The translations under genes were made by a program, and so were the position numbers. Below are positions 1-10,888 of a stretch of DNA of 38,552 bases, one piece after another; position 1 is the first letter of the stretch, and each line of letters opens with the position of its first letter. The notes under the pieces were generated by a model. That model did no database searches, was not told the origin of the DNA, and saw nothing but the letters and a program-made list of their open reading frames with translations. The DNA comes from CAZJWR01 sp964549765 (GTDB lineage: Bacteria; Zixibacteria; MSB-5A5; GN15; JAAZOE01): assembly GCA_964549765.1 (NCBI GenBank), contig CAZJWR010000038.1:1-38552 (forward strand), read 5' to 3'.

Positions 1-18
1 AGCATACCAAAACTCAAA

Positions 19-545
19 TTAAATGTCAAGATAATTACGACGCACTACACTAGCCGGATCTTCCAAAAATTCGGCCATCGGCTCAAATGGCCAATTCGGC
101 CTATTATTTGCGAACCAACTTCTCCAATATCTCTTTGCATCAGTTGCAAAATCACCTCTAAAAGCGCTTTTGCCGACTTTGCCAGGAATCGGCCGCGCAC
201 GGCCATCTTTTCCTATAGACATGGGTGCGCCCGTTTCCGTGTCAGTTATCTTTGCAAGTCTATAAACATCCTTCTTTGCGCTGATCCCAAATTTCGATAT
301 CGCCGCAGTTAAGAACGCATTCTTGAACGCTTCTGCTTCAAAGGCATGTCCCAATATGCTATTGCATTTTCTGCATGATATGCGAGGTTTGAACCATCCG
401 CCGAGGCTCTCGGGTATAAGATGAGATTTCGTTAGATCATTCTTCTCGCCACACCAAATACATATATCTGATCTTAGAGTTTCCCCCATAATCGCAATAT
501 TTGGCGCAGGGATCATATTCCCGATATAATTTTTCTGCTCCCCCA

Positions 546-549
<4 letters not shown>
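19..549 (-). CDS. HNH endonuclease-like zinc protein
   Basis: A protein of about 176 residues with a CxxC pair (CIWC near residue 31), a Ser-His-Leu-Ile-Pro segment, a Leu-Gly-Gly turn and a second CxxC followed by Asn (CRKCN). This layout is that of the HNH_5-type ββα-metal endonuclease fold, in which two CxxC knuckles hold zinc and the His belongs to the active site. The C-terminal half has no recognisable motif. It begins right at the uvrA stop: an ATG at 546 shares its A with the uvrA TGA, and a GTG at 549 is also possible. An AAGGAG lies 8 bases before the GTG and 11 before the ATG. Translational coupling to uvrA is therefore likely. The gene is visibly more A+T-rich than uvrA, suggesting acquisition. 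Whether it acts in DNA repair, defence or mobility is unknown. Confidence 0.75.
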
Positions 550-3371
<2,822 letters not shown>

Positions 3372-3786
3372 AAGTCCATTCTAACCGATTTATTCGTAGC
3401 GGCTTCGGGCGGAGTGATCCATTTACCCCACTCTATCCCGATGCCATCACGCCCTGTTTAACGCTACATTTTCCATTTCGTTCCGCCGGCAAAATCCACC
3501 CGCCCGGTTTGCGGGCTCCCCTCCGGATTGTGACTAACCCGGAAATATAGGGGAAAATTCGCGCAGCGTCAAAGATTATTTAGATTGTCTACATCACTTC
3601 TTGGGATTGAGAGAATCCTCTGTGCATACCGAATCCGGCCGGTCAATTCGAACAATTCCGATCTCGCCGGAAAACCCGGCACGGAATCTTCGGCGCAGCA
3701 TTACGGCCTATATAATAATTCGCCTGAGGCGAGCGCCCTTTGTACGCGTCACACTAATAGGAAAATGATTAACGGGGCGGTGGGTT
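3372..3786. other. Intergenic region between uvrA and RRM gene
   Basis: About 415 bases with no convincing gene. It holds the candidate uvrA promoter at 3544-3572. The remainder downstream of the RRM gene stop shows no clear terminator hairpin, and I see no LexA-type CTGT-N8-ACAG box. A short plus-strand frame at 3585-3851 has no recognisable content and runs into the RRM gene. Confidence 0.6.
3544..3572 (-). promoter_or_regulatory. Candidate sigma70 promoter for uvrA
   Basis: On the minus strand TTGACG (3572-3567) is followed by exactly 17 bases and TATATT (3549-3544). This would give a 5' leader of about 165 bases before the uvrA ATG. Confidence 0.6.
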
Positions 3787-4062
3787 CTAAAAGCGGTGGC
3801 GGTCGTTGCGGTCCCGGTCGCGGCGCGTTCCCGGCGGATTGGCCTCGTTGACCCGCAAAATGCGGCCGTTGAAATCCTGACCGTCGAGGGCGTCTTTGGC
3901 TTTGTCGGCTTCGTCGGGGCTGCTCATCTCGACAAATCCGAATCCCTTGCCGTCGAGGATATTGACGTTGACGACACGGCCGTAATTGTCGAACAGGCTT
4001 TTGAGTTCATCGTTGGTGGTCGAATACTTCAGGTTGCCCACGTACAGTTTGCTGCCTTGCAT
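3787..4062 (-). CDS. RRM-domain RNA-binding protein
   Basis: A 91-residue single RNA-recognition-motif protein of the bacterial glycine-rich/RRM group. RNP2 is LYVGNL (residues 6-11) and RNP1 is KGFGFVEM (39-46), both with the aromatic residues that stack on RNA bases; the last 15 or so residues are a basic/acidic Arg-Asp tail. The open frame extends 38 codons further upstream, but I place the start at 4062 because GAAGGAG lies 6 bases before this ATG and the upstream codons encode no RRM sequence. The protein is expected to be a cytoplasmic RNA chaperone or regulator. It has its own strong promoter and a roughly 130-base leader, an arrangement compatible with post-transcriptional or cold control (inference). 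Confidence 0.92.
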   Translation of the reverse strand: MQGSKLYVGNLKYSTTNDELKSLFDNYGRVVNVNILDGKGFGFVEMSSPDEADKAKDALDGQDFNGRILRVNEANPPGTRRDRDRNDRHRF

Positions 4063-4198
4063 CTCAGGCTCCTTCGTTTGACCGGTATACTCCGGTTCGA
4101 TGTATGGTGTTTGCGGAAAACCCTCCCGGAAAGCGGATGCCGCCCTGCAAAAGTCCACACAGTCGGACACGGGCACCGGCCGTTATAATGCCATATGC

Positions 4199-4227
4199 TA
4201 TATAATCAATATCGCTATTGATGTCAA
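4199..4227 (-). promoter_or_regulatory. Strong sigma70-like promoter for RRM gene
   Basis: Minus-strand TTGACA (4227-4222), a 17-base spacer and TATATA (4204-4199), the closest match to the sigma70 consensus in the window. It lies just beyond the sthA stop and gives the RRM transcript a leader of about 130 bases. Confidence 0.7.
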
Positions 4228-4252
4228 GAGGTTACCGATCGGGCCGGCGCGA

Positions 4253-5641
4253 TCACTGCCGGGTGATGCTGCCCAGGCCGTTGAGCGCCGCCAGCTTGTA
4301 GGCTTCCGACATGGTCGGAAAATTGAAGACGGTTTTGATGAAATAGTCGATTGTGCCGCCGAAAGTCATCACCGCCTGCCCGATATGGATCAGGTCGGTG
4401 GCGCTCTCGCCGATGATATGCACGCCGAACAGCTTTTTGGTTTCGGGGCAGAAAATGAGTTTCAGTTCGCCGTCGTGATCGCCGGCGATCTGACCCCGCG
4501 CCAGTTCATAGAACCGGGCGATGCCGGTTTCATAGGGGATGCCCTTTCGAGTGAGACTTTCCTCGGTCTCGCCCACAATCGACACCTCGGGGATGGTATA
4601 GATGCCGTACGGTAATAGCTTATTAAGCTCCATGTCCTTGTTTTCAAAAGCATGCTGGGCGGCCAGACGGCCCTGATCCATGGACACCGACGCCAGCGAT
4701 GGAAAGCCGATGATGTCCCCCACGGCATAGATCTTGTCCACGCTGGTCTGGAAATGATCGTTGACATTGATGAGACCGCGATTGTCGATTTTGACTCCTA
4801 CTTTGTCGACCCCCAGAGTTTTGGTATTCCCCACGCGGCCGAGAGCGAAGAGGATTTTGTCGGCGATGATCTTGCGTCCGGCCTTACTTGAGAAGTGCAT
4901 CTCATCGTCGATTTTCTCGACACTCTCCATATGGTCGCCCAGGATGACCTTGATCCGGTTTTTGCGCATAAGAAACGTCAGGGTTTCCGAAATTTCCCGG
5001 TCGAGAAACGGCAGCAGGTGTTCCCGGCCCTCGATGACGGTGACGCGGACGCCGAGATGCGCAAAAATGCAGGCGTATTCACAGCCGATAACACCGCCGC
5101 CGACAATGATCATGGAACGGGGGATCCGGTCCAGCTTTAATATCGTCTCACCGTCGAAGACATGAGTGTCGTCGAAGGTAATACCGGGATGGCGGTACGG
5201 CCGCGACCCGGCGGCAATGATGATGAAATCGGTCTCCAGCACGCGGCTGTTTCCGGTTTCGTCCATTACCTCCACCTGGTTCGGTGTTATCAAGCGTCCG
5301 CGTCCGCTAACCACGGTAATGCCGTTGCGCATCAGGTTGTTTTGGATCACGTCGATTTCATTCTGGATGACATGCTCGGTGCGATACATCAATTCGGCGA
5401 TGGTGACATCGCTTTTGACGCTGCAGACGACGCCGTACACTGACCGTTGCCGTAGACCGGATAGGTACAGCACCGTTTCGCGGAGAGTTTTGGACGGCAT
5501 CGTGCCGGTATGCACGCAAACGCCTCCGACCACGCCGCGCGATTCGACGACGCAGACTTTTTTGCGATAATGGGCCGCCTGTATGGCGGCTTTTTCACCG
5601 GCCGGCCCCGAGCCGATGACGACCAAATCGTATTTTTCCAC
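4253..5641 (-). CDS. sthA: Soluble NAD(P) transhydrogenase (SthA family)
   Basis: A 462-residue flavoprotein of the pyridine nucleotide-disulfide oxidoreductase fold. The N-terminal FAD dinucleotide motif is GSGPAG (10-15); the second Rossmann motif GGGVIGCEYA marks the NAD(P) domain; AVGDIIGFP is the FAD-binding GD motif; the C-terminal dimerisation domain ends the protein. Where dihydrolipoamide dehydrogenases have CxxxxC, this protein has C42-V-H-T-G-T47, so the second redox cysteine is missing. This, and the GTMPSKTLRE context, mark the Si-specific soluble transhydrogenase family rather than a disulfide reductase. The expected role is balancing NADPH and NADH pools. GAAAGG lies close upstream of the ATG and a promoter lies at 5681-5709. 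Confidence 0.9.
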   Translation of the reverse strand: MEKYDLVVIGSGPAGEKAAIQAAHYRKKVCVVESRGVVGGVCVHTGTMPSKTLRETVLYLSGLRQRSVYGVVCSVKSDVTIAELMYRTEHVIQNEIDVIQNNLMRNGITVVSGRGRLITPNQVEVMDETGNSRVLETDFIIIAAGSRPYRHPGITFDDTHVFDGETILKLDRIPRSMIIVGGGVIGCEYACIFAHLGVRVTVIEGREHLLPFLDREISETLTFLMRKNRIKVILGDHMESVEKIDDEMHFSSKAGRKIIADKILFALGRVGNTKTLGVDKVGVKIDNRGLINVNDHFQTSVDKIYAVGDIIGFPSLASVSMDQGRLAAQHAFENKDMELNKLLPYGIYTIPEVSIVGETEESLTRKGIPYETGIARFYELARGQIAGDHDGELKLIFCPETKKLFGVHIIGESATDLIHIGQAVMTFGGTIDYFIKTVFNFPTMSEAYKLAALNGLGSITRQ

Positions 5642-5680
5642 CGGTCGCCTTTCGTCCCATCAGGTTTGCTGCAAGATCAT

Positions 5681-5709
5681 AATTTATGGTCTGCAGCGAT
5701 CAAAATCAA
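5681..5709 (-). promoter_or_regulatory. Candidate promoter for sthA
   Basis: Minus-strand TTGATT (5709-5704), 17-base spacer, TAAATT (5686-5681), giving a leader of about 35 bases in front of the sthA ATG. Confidence 0.5.
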
Positions 5710-5895
5710 CTCTCCAATTGCACGACATCGACACCGAAACCGCGTTCCACTATATTTACGTAATGAAATGCGCGATTCCGGGGAAGATGTACAATACCGG
5801 AAACGCCTTCTGTGGCAGCCGGGAGGCTTATGACGATGACGCCGGGTTCTCAGAGAATTACGAAACCTCGAATCGTCGAATATTGTCCTTTTTGG

Positions 5896-5924
5896 TTGAC
5901 AGATATTCATCATTTGCATAGATA
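5896..5924 (+). promoter_or_regulatory. Candidate promoter, leaderless start of membrane gene
   Basis: TTGACA (5896-5901), 17-base spacer and TAGATA (5919-5924), followed by only 6 bases before the ATG at 5931. Transcription would start at or next to the first codon, and no Shine-Dalgarno is present. Confidence 0.55.
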
Positions 5925-5930
5925 GTCTAT

Positions 5931-6875
5931 ATGGACTACGGCAAAATCGTATCTACCGGCTGGAAACAGGCTTGGCGGTATAAAACGCTCTGGATATTCG
6001 GCTTTTTTATCTCCGGCGGCGGTTTCGGCTTTATGGGCGATATCGGAAATAAATTCAAGATCGAGCGCCCCTTTAATCTCAATCTGCCCGACGTCGAAAA
6101 CTTGCTGGTGGGACATCTCGCCCTGATTCTGCTTCTGATCGCCGCGGGCCTTCTCGCACTTCTCGTTTGGATTGTGCTCAGCACAATTTCTGTGGGCGGA
6201 CTGATCGACGCCGCCGGGCAGCTCAAGCGAGGCGAGATATACAGCTTTGGCCGAGCCTTCAAGATCGGGGCGCATTATTTCTGGCGAATTTTCGGGATCG
6301 GAATCCTGACCTTCATCGTCGGTTTCGCTTTCGTCATAATGCTGATTATTTTCGGCGTCATCGCCTTCAAAATCGCCACCGCTCTCGGAGTTCTCTCGCT
6401 GCTGGTTTTGATTCCCATACTGATAATCGCGATATTCTTGCTGAGTATCACGCTGTCCATGGCTCACCGGTATATAATCCTTGAGGACCGAAAAGTATTC
6501 GACGCCATCGGTGACGGTTTTACCCTGTGGAAATCCCACCTCGGGCCGTCGCTGTTGTATACCCTCATCTATATCGCCATCAGCATCGGCGTCGCGATGG
6601 GAACGTTCATCGTCTTCGTTTTTGCCGTCATGCCCTTTATCGCCGTGGCCTTCGTCAACCTCATCGTCGCGATAATCCTCGGCGTGCCGGTGGTGTTGCT
6701 TATTCTTCTCGTCGTCGACGGCCTGACCGGATCGGCCATGCATCTGATGTCGACCGAGTTTTATTTTCAACTCCTGGAGGAAGGGAAGCCGGCGGCCGCG
6801 CCGCCGATGACGGACGCCGGTACTGTGCCGCCGCCACCACCACCGCCGCCACCACCGTTACCGGAGAATCCCTGA
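5931..6875 (+). CDS. Polytopic membrane protein with polyproline tail
   Basis: A 314-residue integral membrane protein with an N-terminal amphipathic segment (GWKQAWRYKTLWIFG) and about six hydrophobic helices, at roughly residues 60-88, 115-150, 155-180, 215-245 and 250-275 plus a weaker one at 20-40. The W-R-Y-K-x-L-W-I-F-G-F opening is typical of bacterial membrane proteins of the DUF4013/GlpQ-membrane-domain-like type. The C-terminus is a run of ten prolines followed by LPENP, probably cytoplasmic or periplasmic and disordered. No catalytic motif is seen. The next gene (exported PDZ protein) starts 7 bases after its stop, so the two are probably cotranscribed. Function unknown. Confidence 0.85.
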   Translation: MDYGKIVSTGWKQAWRYKTLWIFGFFISGGGFGFMGDIGNKFKIERPFNLNLPDVENLLVGHLALILLLIAAGLLALLVWIVLSTISVGGLIDAAGQLKRGEIYSFGRAFKIGAHYFWRIFGIGILTFIVGFAFVIMLIIFGVIAFKIATALGVLSLLVLIPILIIAIFLLSITLSMAHRYIILEDRKVFDAIGDGFTLWKSHLGPSLLYTLIYIAISIGVAMGTFIVFVFAVMPFIAVAFVNLIVAIILGVPVVLLILLVVDGLTGSAMHLMSTEFYFQLLEEGKPAAAPPMTDAGTVPPPPPPPPPPLPENP

Positions 6876-6882
6876 TACCATC

Positions 6883-7986
6883 GTGGCTCTTCGTCTAAAA
6901 TACCGGCTCGTCCTGCCGGCGCTGGTGCTCTTTCTGATCCCCGCGCTCGCCCCCGCTCAATCCCAGACCGGGGCGATCCCCCGGGTCAATATGGTCATCG
7001 ACAATTACGATTACATGATCTCGCTTTTCCCCGATAATTACGCCAGCCGACGGGAGACGATCAAGGCCTGCTCGACGATAGCCCCCGAGGCGGAATCGCT
7101 CAAAGTGTTCTGGGACGAACTCGGCGAATATGTATTGTCCTATATGTCTCATTATGCGGGTATCGATTGGGTCGAGCCGCAATTCGACATTTACATCGTT
7201 AAGTATTACCCGGATTACGCCTGCTGTCGTCCGATGACGATTCCCCTGGCCGGCAAAAAGAACGGCGACCGCATCATCGCTGTTGGTCACGGGCTGTCGC
7301 AGTATATCACCCTGTTTCAGCAGCTGGCCAAGCGCCTGCTGGAGCAGGCCTTTATGCCGGGCGGATCGCCCTATTATATCGCCAATCATCCATTGATGCG
7401 GAAAACCCCGCGACGGTTCGACGTCATGGCCGATCTTCTCGCTCTGCAAACGCTGGCCGATTTCAAGAATATCGATTCGGTTATGGCCGTCTTCAAATCA
7501 GCCGAATGGCGGCGGCGCGAACCGGGCCAGCCTATTCTGCTGGATTATTTTTGGGGCAAATGGGTATTGTCCGGCGACAGCACCCTGGCGTCTCTGATTG
7601 CCGCTGAACCGTACGGGTCGAAACTGGTGGCGCTGACCCGGCCGCCGGTGGTGCGCACGACGGCGAACGTCCACTGGGGGAATCATCAACTGCAGCCGCC
7701 GACCGGAGGCAAATTGGGCCTGTCGGTTGCCCGCGACCGCTCCGGCTTCTTCCGCGTGGTGAGGATCGATACGCTCAGGCTGGCCTACCTTTCGGGCCTG
7801 CGCAAAGACGATTTGATCCGCAATATCAACGGCGTTGCCCCCCGCACCATCAAGGAGCTGTTCACTCTGATGCTCGATAACCTCAAAGAAGGCGCCCACG
7901 TCAACATCGTCCGCAATGATGAGCCCTCAGCCGTGATCGTCTACCCCTGGGAAGATTTCGATACCGAACCGTCCCCGTCCGAATAA
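6883..7986 (+). CDS. Exported PDZ-domain protein
   Basis: 367 residues. It begins at a GTG with a clear signal peptide (basic start, hydrophobic core LVLPALVLFLIPAL, cleavage likely after APA). The middle part (about 35-240) has no motif I recognise with confidence; it includes a double Cys (YACCRP) and the hydrophobic repeat of an alpha-helical domain. Residues of about 270-350 form a PDZ domain: a GKLGLSVARD strand, a LSGLRKDDLIRNINGV binding-groove segment and a terminal strand, resembling the substrate-binding PDZ of HtrA and site-2 proteases, but no protease triad is present. It follows the membrane protein by 7 bases with no promoter between, suggesting a two-gene unit at the envelope. 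The start lacks a well-placed Shine-Dalgarno. Confidence 0.8.
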   Translation: MALRLKYRLVLPALVLFLIPALAPAQSQTGAIPRVNMVIDNYDYMISLFPDNYASRRETIKACSTIAPEAESLKVFWDELGEYVLSYMSHYAGIDWVEPQFDIYIVKYYPDYACCRPMTIPLAGKKNGDRIIAVGHGLSQYITLFQQLAKRLLEQAFMPGGSPYYIANHPLMRKTPRRFDVMADLLALQTLADFKNIDSVMAVFKSAEWRRREPGQPILLDYFWGKWVLSGDSTLASLIAAEPYGSKLVALTRPPVVRTTANVHWGNHQLQPPTGGKLGLSVARDRSGFFRVVRIDTLRLAYLSGLRKDDLIRNINGVAPRTIKELFTLMLDNLKEGAHVNIVRNDEPSAVIVYPWEDFDTEPSPSE

Positions 7987-8087
7987 TTCCCCGAATCCAA
8001 TTTTTGTCGACTTCCCGATTGACCGTAAAAATTCCCGCCTTCTATCCGATAACGAACATATAAGCTCAACACGATGCGGGAGAGTTC

Positions 8088-8846
8088 ATGAAAACACCAT
8101 CGCCATTACCATCGCTGGTCGAACGCAAACTATACGACGATAAGCGGGCATATCAGCTCGCCGACGGCGTCTGGTGGGTGGGATACCGGCCCGCCGGGCA
8201 TCACAGTTCCCATAACCCCATTCTGCTGATCGACGGCGACGAAGCCGTTCTGATCAACCCGGGCTCCCGGGCCGACGATCATCATCGCCGGGTGAAGGAA
8301 AAGGTCGTTTCGTTGATCGATCCGAAAAAAATCGGCCATATTGTAATCCTGCACGAATCACCGGACTGGTGCGCCTCACTGCCGCTGTTCGAAAAACTGG
8401 CCGGCCGGAACGTGAAAATCTATGCCCCGCCCGCCGCGGCGCAGGCGATCACTTTCTACGGATGCAAATCTTCCGTGATAGCGCTGAGCGAAGGCGAAGG
8501 CATCATCCTCGGGTCCGGACGCACCGTGGACTATTTCGACATGCCCGACTTGCATTCGGCCGGGTATGGATTTCTGCACGATTCCAAGACGGGAACCGTG
8601 TTTTCGGGGAATATTCTTGGCTACCCGGCGGGGGAATGGAACCTGTACGCGCCCTCCGAAGGCTGGGAATCGCTGACCCCCTGCGGCACCAAACCGCCGT
8701 GGTCCAAAAAGGCCCACCTCCGCGCATTGAACAAAATCGAACGGCTTTCGCCGGAACGCCTTTGCCCCCAGCACGGGCCGATTTTCGAAGATGATATCGA
8801 CAAATATATCGAGGCCGCCCGAATGTACGATACCGGCCAAGCGTAA
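8088..8846 (+). CDS. Flavodiiron-type metallo-beta-lactamase-fold protein, altered metal site
   Basis: 252 residues matching the MBL/ODP domain of flavodiiron proteins but without the flavodoxin domain. The N-terminal beta sandwich contains HNPILLIDGDEAVLINPG, matching the family opening. The metal-binding positions are partly changed: the canonical H-x-E-x-D-H is H89-E-S91-P-D93-W94, H156 is kept (PDLHSAGY), the bridging Asp is Asn (N175 in FSGNILG), and H229 is kept in QHGPIF. Thus two of the usual iron ligands (Glu, bridging Asp) are Ser and Asn, and O2/NO reduction by a normal diiron centre is doubtful. Similar MBL-only proteins act as oxygen-binding sensors or partners of kinases. GGGAGAG precedes the ATG. 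A terminator follows. Confidence 0.85.
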   Translation: MKTPSPLPSLVERKLYDDKRAYQLADGVWWVGYRPAGHHSSHNPILLIDGDEAVLINPGSRADDHHRRVKEKVVSLIDPKKIGHIVILHESPDWCASLPLFEKLAGRNVKIYAPPAAAQAITFYGCKSSVIALSEGEGIILGSGRTVDYFDMPDLHSAGYGFLHDSKTGTVFSGNILGYPAGEWNLYAPSEGWESLTPCGTKPPWSKKAHLRALNKIERLSPERLCPQHGPIFEDDIDKYIEAARMYDTGQA

Positions 8847-8870
8847 ACGACAAGATATCCCCCCTCCCAT

Positions 8871-8899
8871 GGGTCGTCTTTCGGGGCGGCCCTTTTTTT
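8871..8899 (+). terminator. Rho-independent terminator
   Basis: GGGTCGTC (8871-8878) pairs with GGCGGCCC (8885-8892), with two G-U pairs, around a 6-base loop, and is followed by seven T residues. It ends the plus-strand unit and sits between two convergent genes. Confidence 0.85.
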
Positions 8900-8917
8900 A
8901 TAATTTGGCAGCCTTGG

Positions 8918-9337
8918 TCACGATCCCGAAAAAAGCGACAGCCGCAAACCGAATTGGTTGATCGGCCCGGCGGCGAAGGTACCGTAGATGCGTTGATAAT
9001 TCACCGACAGCGAACGAAAAATCGGTTTCACGATGGACAGCTCGATATAATAATCATGGTCTTCGTATAGATCGAGATTCCAGTTGAAATCTCCTGTGAA
9101 TTCGATGATGAAGTCGGTTCCGATATTGAATTGATTGATCGAAATTACCTGAAGAGTCGTCCCTCTAAATCCACCCTGATCTTCCATGTTTCGGAAAAGC
9201 GAGATTTCATTGGTGATCGGCGTTACGGGCGAGTTGACCTCGACCGCCTCCGATGATAGTGATTGACCTTGGATGCTCTCAGGCCGGAATATCACGAGCA
9301 TCAGCAGGGCGACAGATATACCGAATATGGTCTTCAT
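8918..9337 (-). CDS. Small exported beta-rich hypothetical protein
   Basis: 139 residues with an N-terminal signal peptide (KTIFGISVALLMLVIF, cleavage probably after the Gln-Gly-Gln region). The rest alternates polar and hydrophobic residues (for example DFIIEFTGDFNWNLDLYED and LSVNYQRIYGTFAAGP), as in short beta-barrel or beta-sandwich envelope proteins. GGGAGG lies 4 bases before the ATG, supporting the start. It is convergent with the metallo-beta-lactamase-fold gene and shares the terminator region. I do not recognise the family. Confidence 0.75.
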   Translation of the reverse strand: MKTIFGISVALLMLVIFRPESIQGQSLSSEAVEVNSPVTPITNEISLFRNMEDQGGFRGTTLQVISINQFNIGTDFIIEFTGDFNWNLDLYEDHDYYIELSIVKPIFRSLSVNYQRIYGTFAAGPINQFGLRLSLFSGS

Positions 9338-9487
9338 ACGCCTCCCGTCATATTTTCACGAACCGATTGATGCGGAAAATCCAAAGATAAGGAATACTGC
9401 CGCGCGGCGCAATCGCCAAGCGTCCTCTTTTTGTATTCCCAAATCGAGCCGCGGCGCTAATACGGCAGGATTACCGTCGAAATTGGG

Positions 9488-9517
9488 TTGAACCGGAGTA
9501 GAAATTCTGTTTATATT
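9488..9517 (+). promoter_or_regulatory. Candidate promoter, leaderless DUF5989 gene
   Basis: TTGAAC (9488-9493), 18-base spacer, TATATT (9512-9517), then 6 bases to the ATG at 9524. No Shine-Dalgarno; the predicted transcript begins at the start codon. Confidence 0.55.
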
Positions 9518-9523
9518 ATCTGT

Positions 9524-9703
9524 ATGAGCGCTGCAAGGAAAATATCCCGGTATTTGGCGGTATTCGCCGAATTATGGGCTTTTATCCGATTTCGCAAGCG
9601 GTATTGGCTGTTGCCTATCCTGATCTTTCTGTTTTTGCTGTCGTTATTCATCGTTCTGGTCGAGGGTTCGGCGGTGGCCCCGTTTATCTATACGTTGTTC
9701 TGA
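9524..9703 (+). CDS. DUF5989-family small membrane protein
   Basis: 59 residues: a basic N-terminal amphipathic part (ISRYLAVFAELWAFIRFRKRYW) and one transmembrane helix (LLPILIFLFLLSLFIVL), ending in EGSAVAPFIYTLF. The ending and the R-K-x-Y-W-L-L-P motif are diagnostic of DUF5989, a tiny single-pass protein that is usually encoded beside SGNH hydrolases and sugar carbamoyltransferases in polysaccharide loci. The open frame reaches further upstream, but the promoter layout and family length favour the ATG at 9524. The SGNH hydrolase follows 36 bases later. No carbamoyltransferase gene is present here. Role unknown; probably a membrane anchor or helper for surface glycan modification (inference). 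Confidence 0.85.
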   Translation: MSAARKISRYLAVFAELWAFIRFRKRYWLLPILIFLFLLSLFIVLVEGSAVAPFIYTLF

Positions 9704-9739
9704 CCGAGGTCGGCCAATGCCCCGTCCTGGAAATATCCA

Positions 9740-10798
9740 ATGATGAAAGTTACCCTGAAAAATTACATCGTCTGGCCGCTGGCGTCGGTGGCGGTGTTTG
9801 TCCTCATCGCCGAGGCGACCTTGCATATTGTTGGCGTGAATCCCCATCCCAAAGGACACGATTTTATCGTCAACCGCGCTCTGGATTATCCCGAGGTTTT
9901 CCTGAAGGACCACTATCTTTTCTGGCGTTTGCGTCCGGACCGGACGGTGGCGTCGGCTTTCTTCGAGGGGAAATCATATCATATCAATCGTCAGGGATTT
10001 CGCGACGATGATTTCCAGCACGACAAATCGGGGCTGCGCGTAGCGGTGCTGGGGAATTCCTGCAGCTTCGGCTGGGGCATGGACGACGACGAGACCTTCG
10101 CCGACCGCCTTCAGACCATGCTTCGCAGCCAGCCCGGTTTGGAGAACGCCGAAGTGTACAATTTCTCTGTGCCCGGATATAGCTCTTATCAGGGGAAAAT
10201 CAATTATCGAGAAAATGTCGTTCCGTATCATCCCGATCTCGTGCTGGTGACGTTCGGCTGGAACGATCATTGGATTGCCGCCGATGGCCGCGCTGACAAG
10301 GACCAGAAAATGCCGCCGGAAGCCCTGCTCGATGTCTATAATACCGTCAGCCGACTGCGTTTGTATCGCTGGTTCAAGAGCCTATGGTTTTCGGCCTGGT
10401 CCCCCGGCGATACCGTCGCCTTTTCGATGGCATCCACTCGCGTTAGCCTCCCCGATTTCAAAGACAACTTGGGGGAAATCATCGGCATGGCCCGCGAGGA
10501 CGGCGCTCGAGTCATACTCCTGACATCACCGATCCCATCTTCCGATCAGTACTATCATTCGCGCCGGGAACTGGCGACCTACCGGCTCCATGGCTTTTTC
10601 AACGACATGACCCGCGAAGCCGCGGCGACCTTTGGAACGGAGTTGGTTGATTTGGCGGCGATCTTCGATCGAAAAACCGAATTGTTCGACGACGTCGATC
10701 ATGACCCGTATCATTACAACAGCCGGGGCCACGAGCTGGCCGCAGAGGAAATTCTCCCGGCCGTGATGTCGCTTATCGACACGAACACCGTTCGCTAA
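9740..10798 (+). CDS. Membrane-anchored SGNH/GDSL hydrolase
   Basis: 352 residues with an N-terminal hydrophobic anchor (residues 8-30) and an SGNH hydrolase domain. Block I is LGNSCSFGWG with nucleophile Ser107; here the usual Gly-Asp-Ser is Gly-Asn-Ser. Gly146 sits in the block II loop, block III is GWND (173-176), and the block V catalytic pair is D322-P-Y-H325 in DPYHYNSRGH. This family removes or transfers O-acetyl-type esters on extracellular polysaccharides. It lies directly after the DUF5989 gene, a recurrent pairing, and ahead of nucleotide-sugar genes. Most likely a surface-glycan modifying esterase facing the periplasm. The start may be ATG 9740 or 9743. Confidence 0.88.
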   Translation: MMKVTLKNYIVWPLASVAVFVLIAEATLHIVGVNPHPKGHDFIVNRALDYPEVFLKDHYLFWRLRPDRTVASAFFEGKSYHINRQGFRDDDFQHDKSGLRVAVLGNSCSFGWGMDDDETFADRLQTMLRSQPGLENAEVYNFSVPGYSSYQGKINYRENVVPYHPDLVLVTFGWNDHWIAADGRADKDQKMPPEALLDVYNTVSRLRLYRWFKSLWFSAWSPGDTVAFSMASTRVSLPDFKDNLGEIIGMAREDGARVILLTSPIPSSDQYYHSRRELATYRLHGFFNDMTREAAATFGTELVDLAAIFDRKTELFDDVDHDPYHYNSRGHELAAEEILPAVMSLIDTNTVR

Positions 10799-10823
10799 AT
10801 CCCTCCGACAACTCCATTTTGTC

Positions 10824-10852
10824 TTGCCAAAAGCAGGCCTTTTCTCTACCGT
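10824..10852 (+). promoter_or_regulatory. Weak candidate promoter for nucleotide-sugar genes
   Basis: TTGCCA (10824-10829), 17-base spacer, TACCGT (10847-10852). The -10 is poor. It would give a leader of about 30 bases before the LegB-like gene, which has GGGAG upstream. Confidence 0.35.
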
Positions 10853-10888
10853 ACGATATGCCGATATACATGAGGGAGCGGTAATACC

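Noticed and set aside
4253..5641. Dihydrolipoamide dehydrogenase
   Set aside because: The second redox-active Cys is Thr47, and the surrounding motif is that of the soluble transhydrogenase.
5910..6770. 286-residue very polar minus-strand frame
   Set aside because: Antisense to the membrane protein; hydrophobic codons read backwards give the His/Asp/Glu-rich composition.
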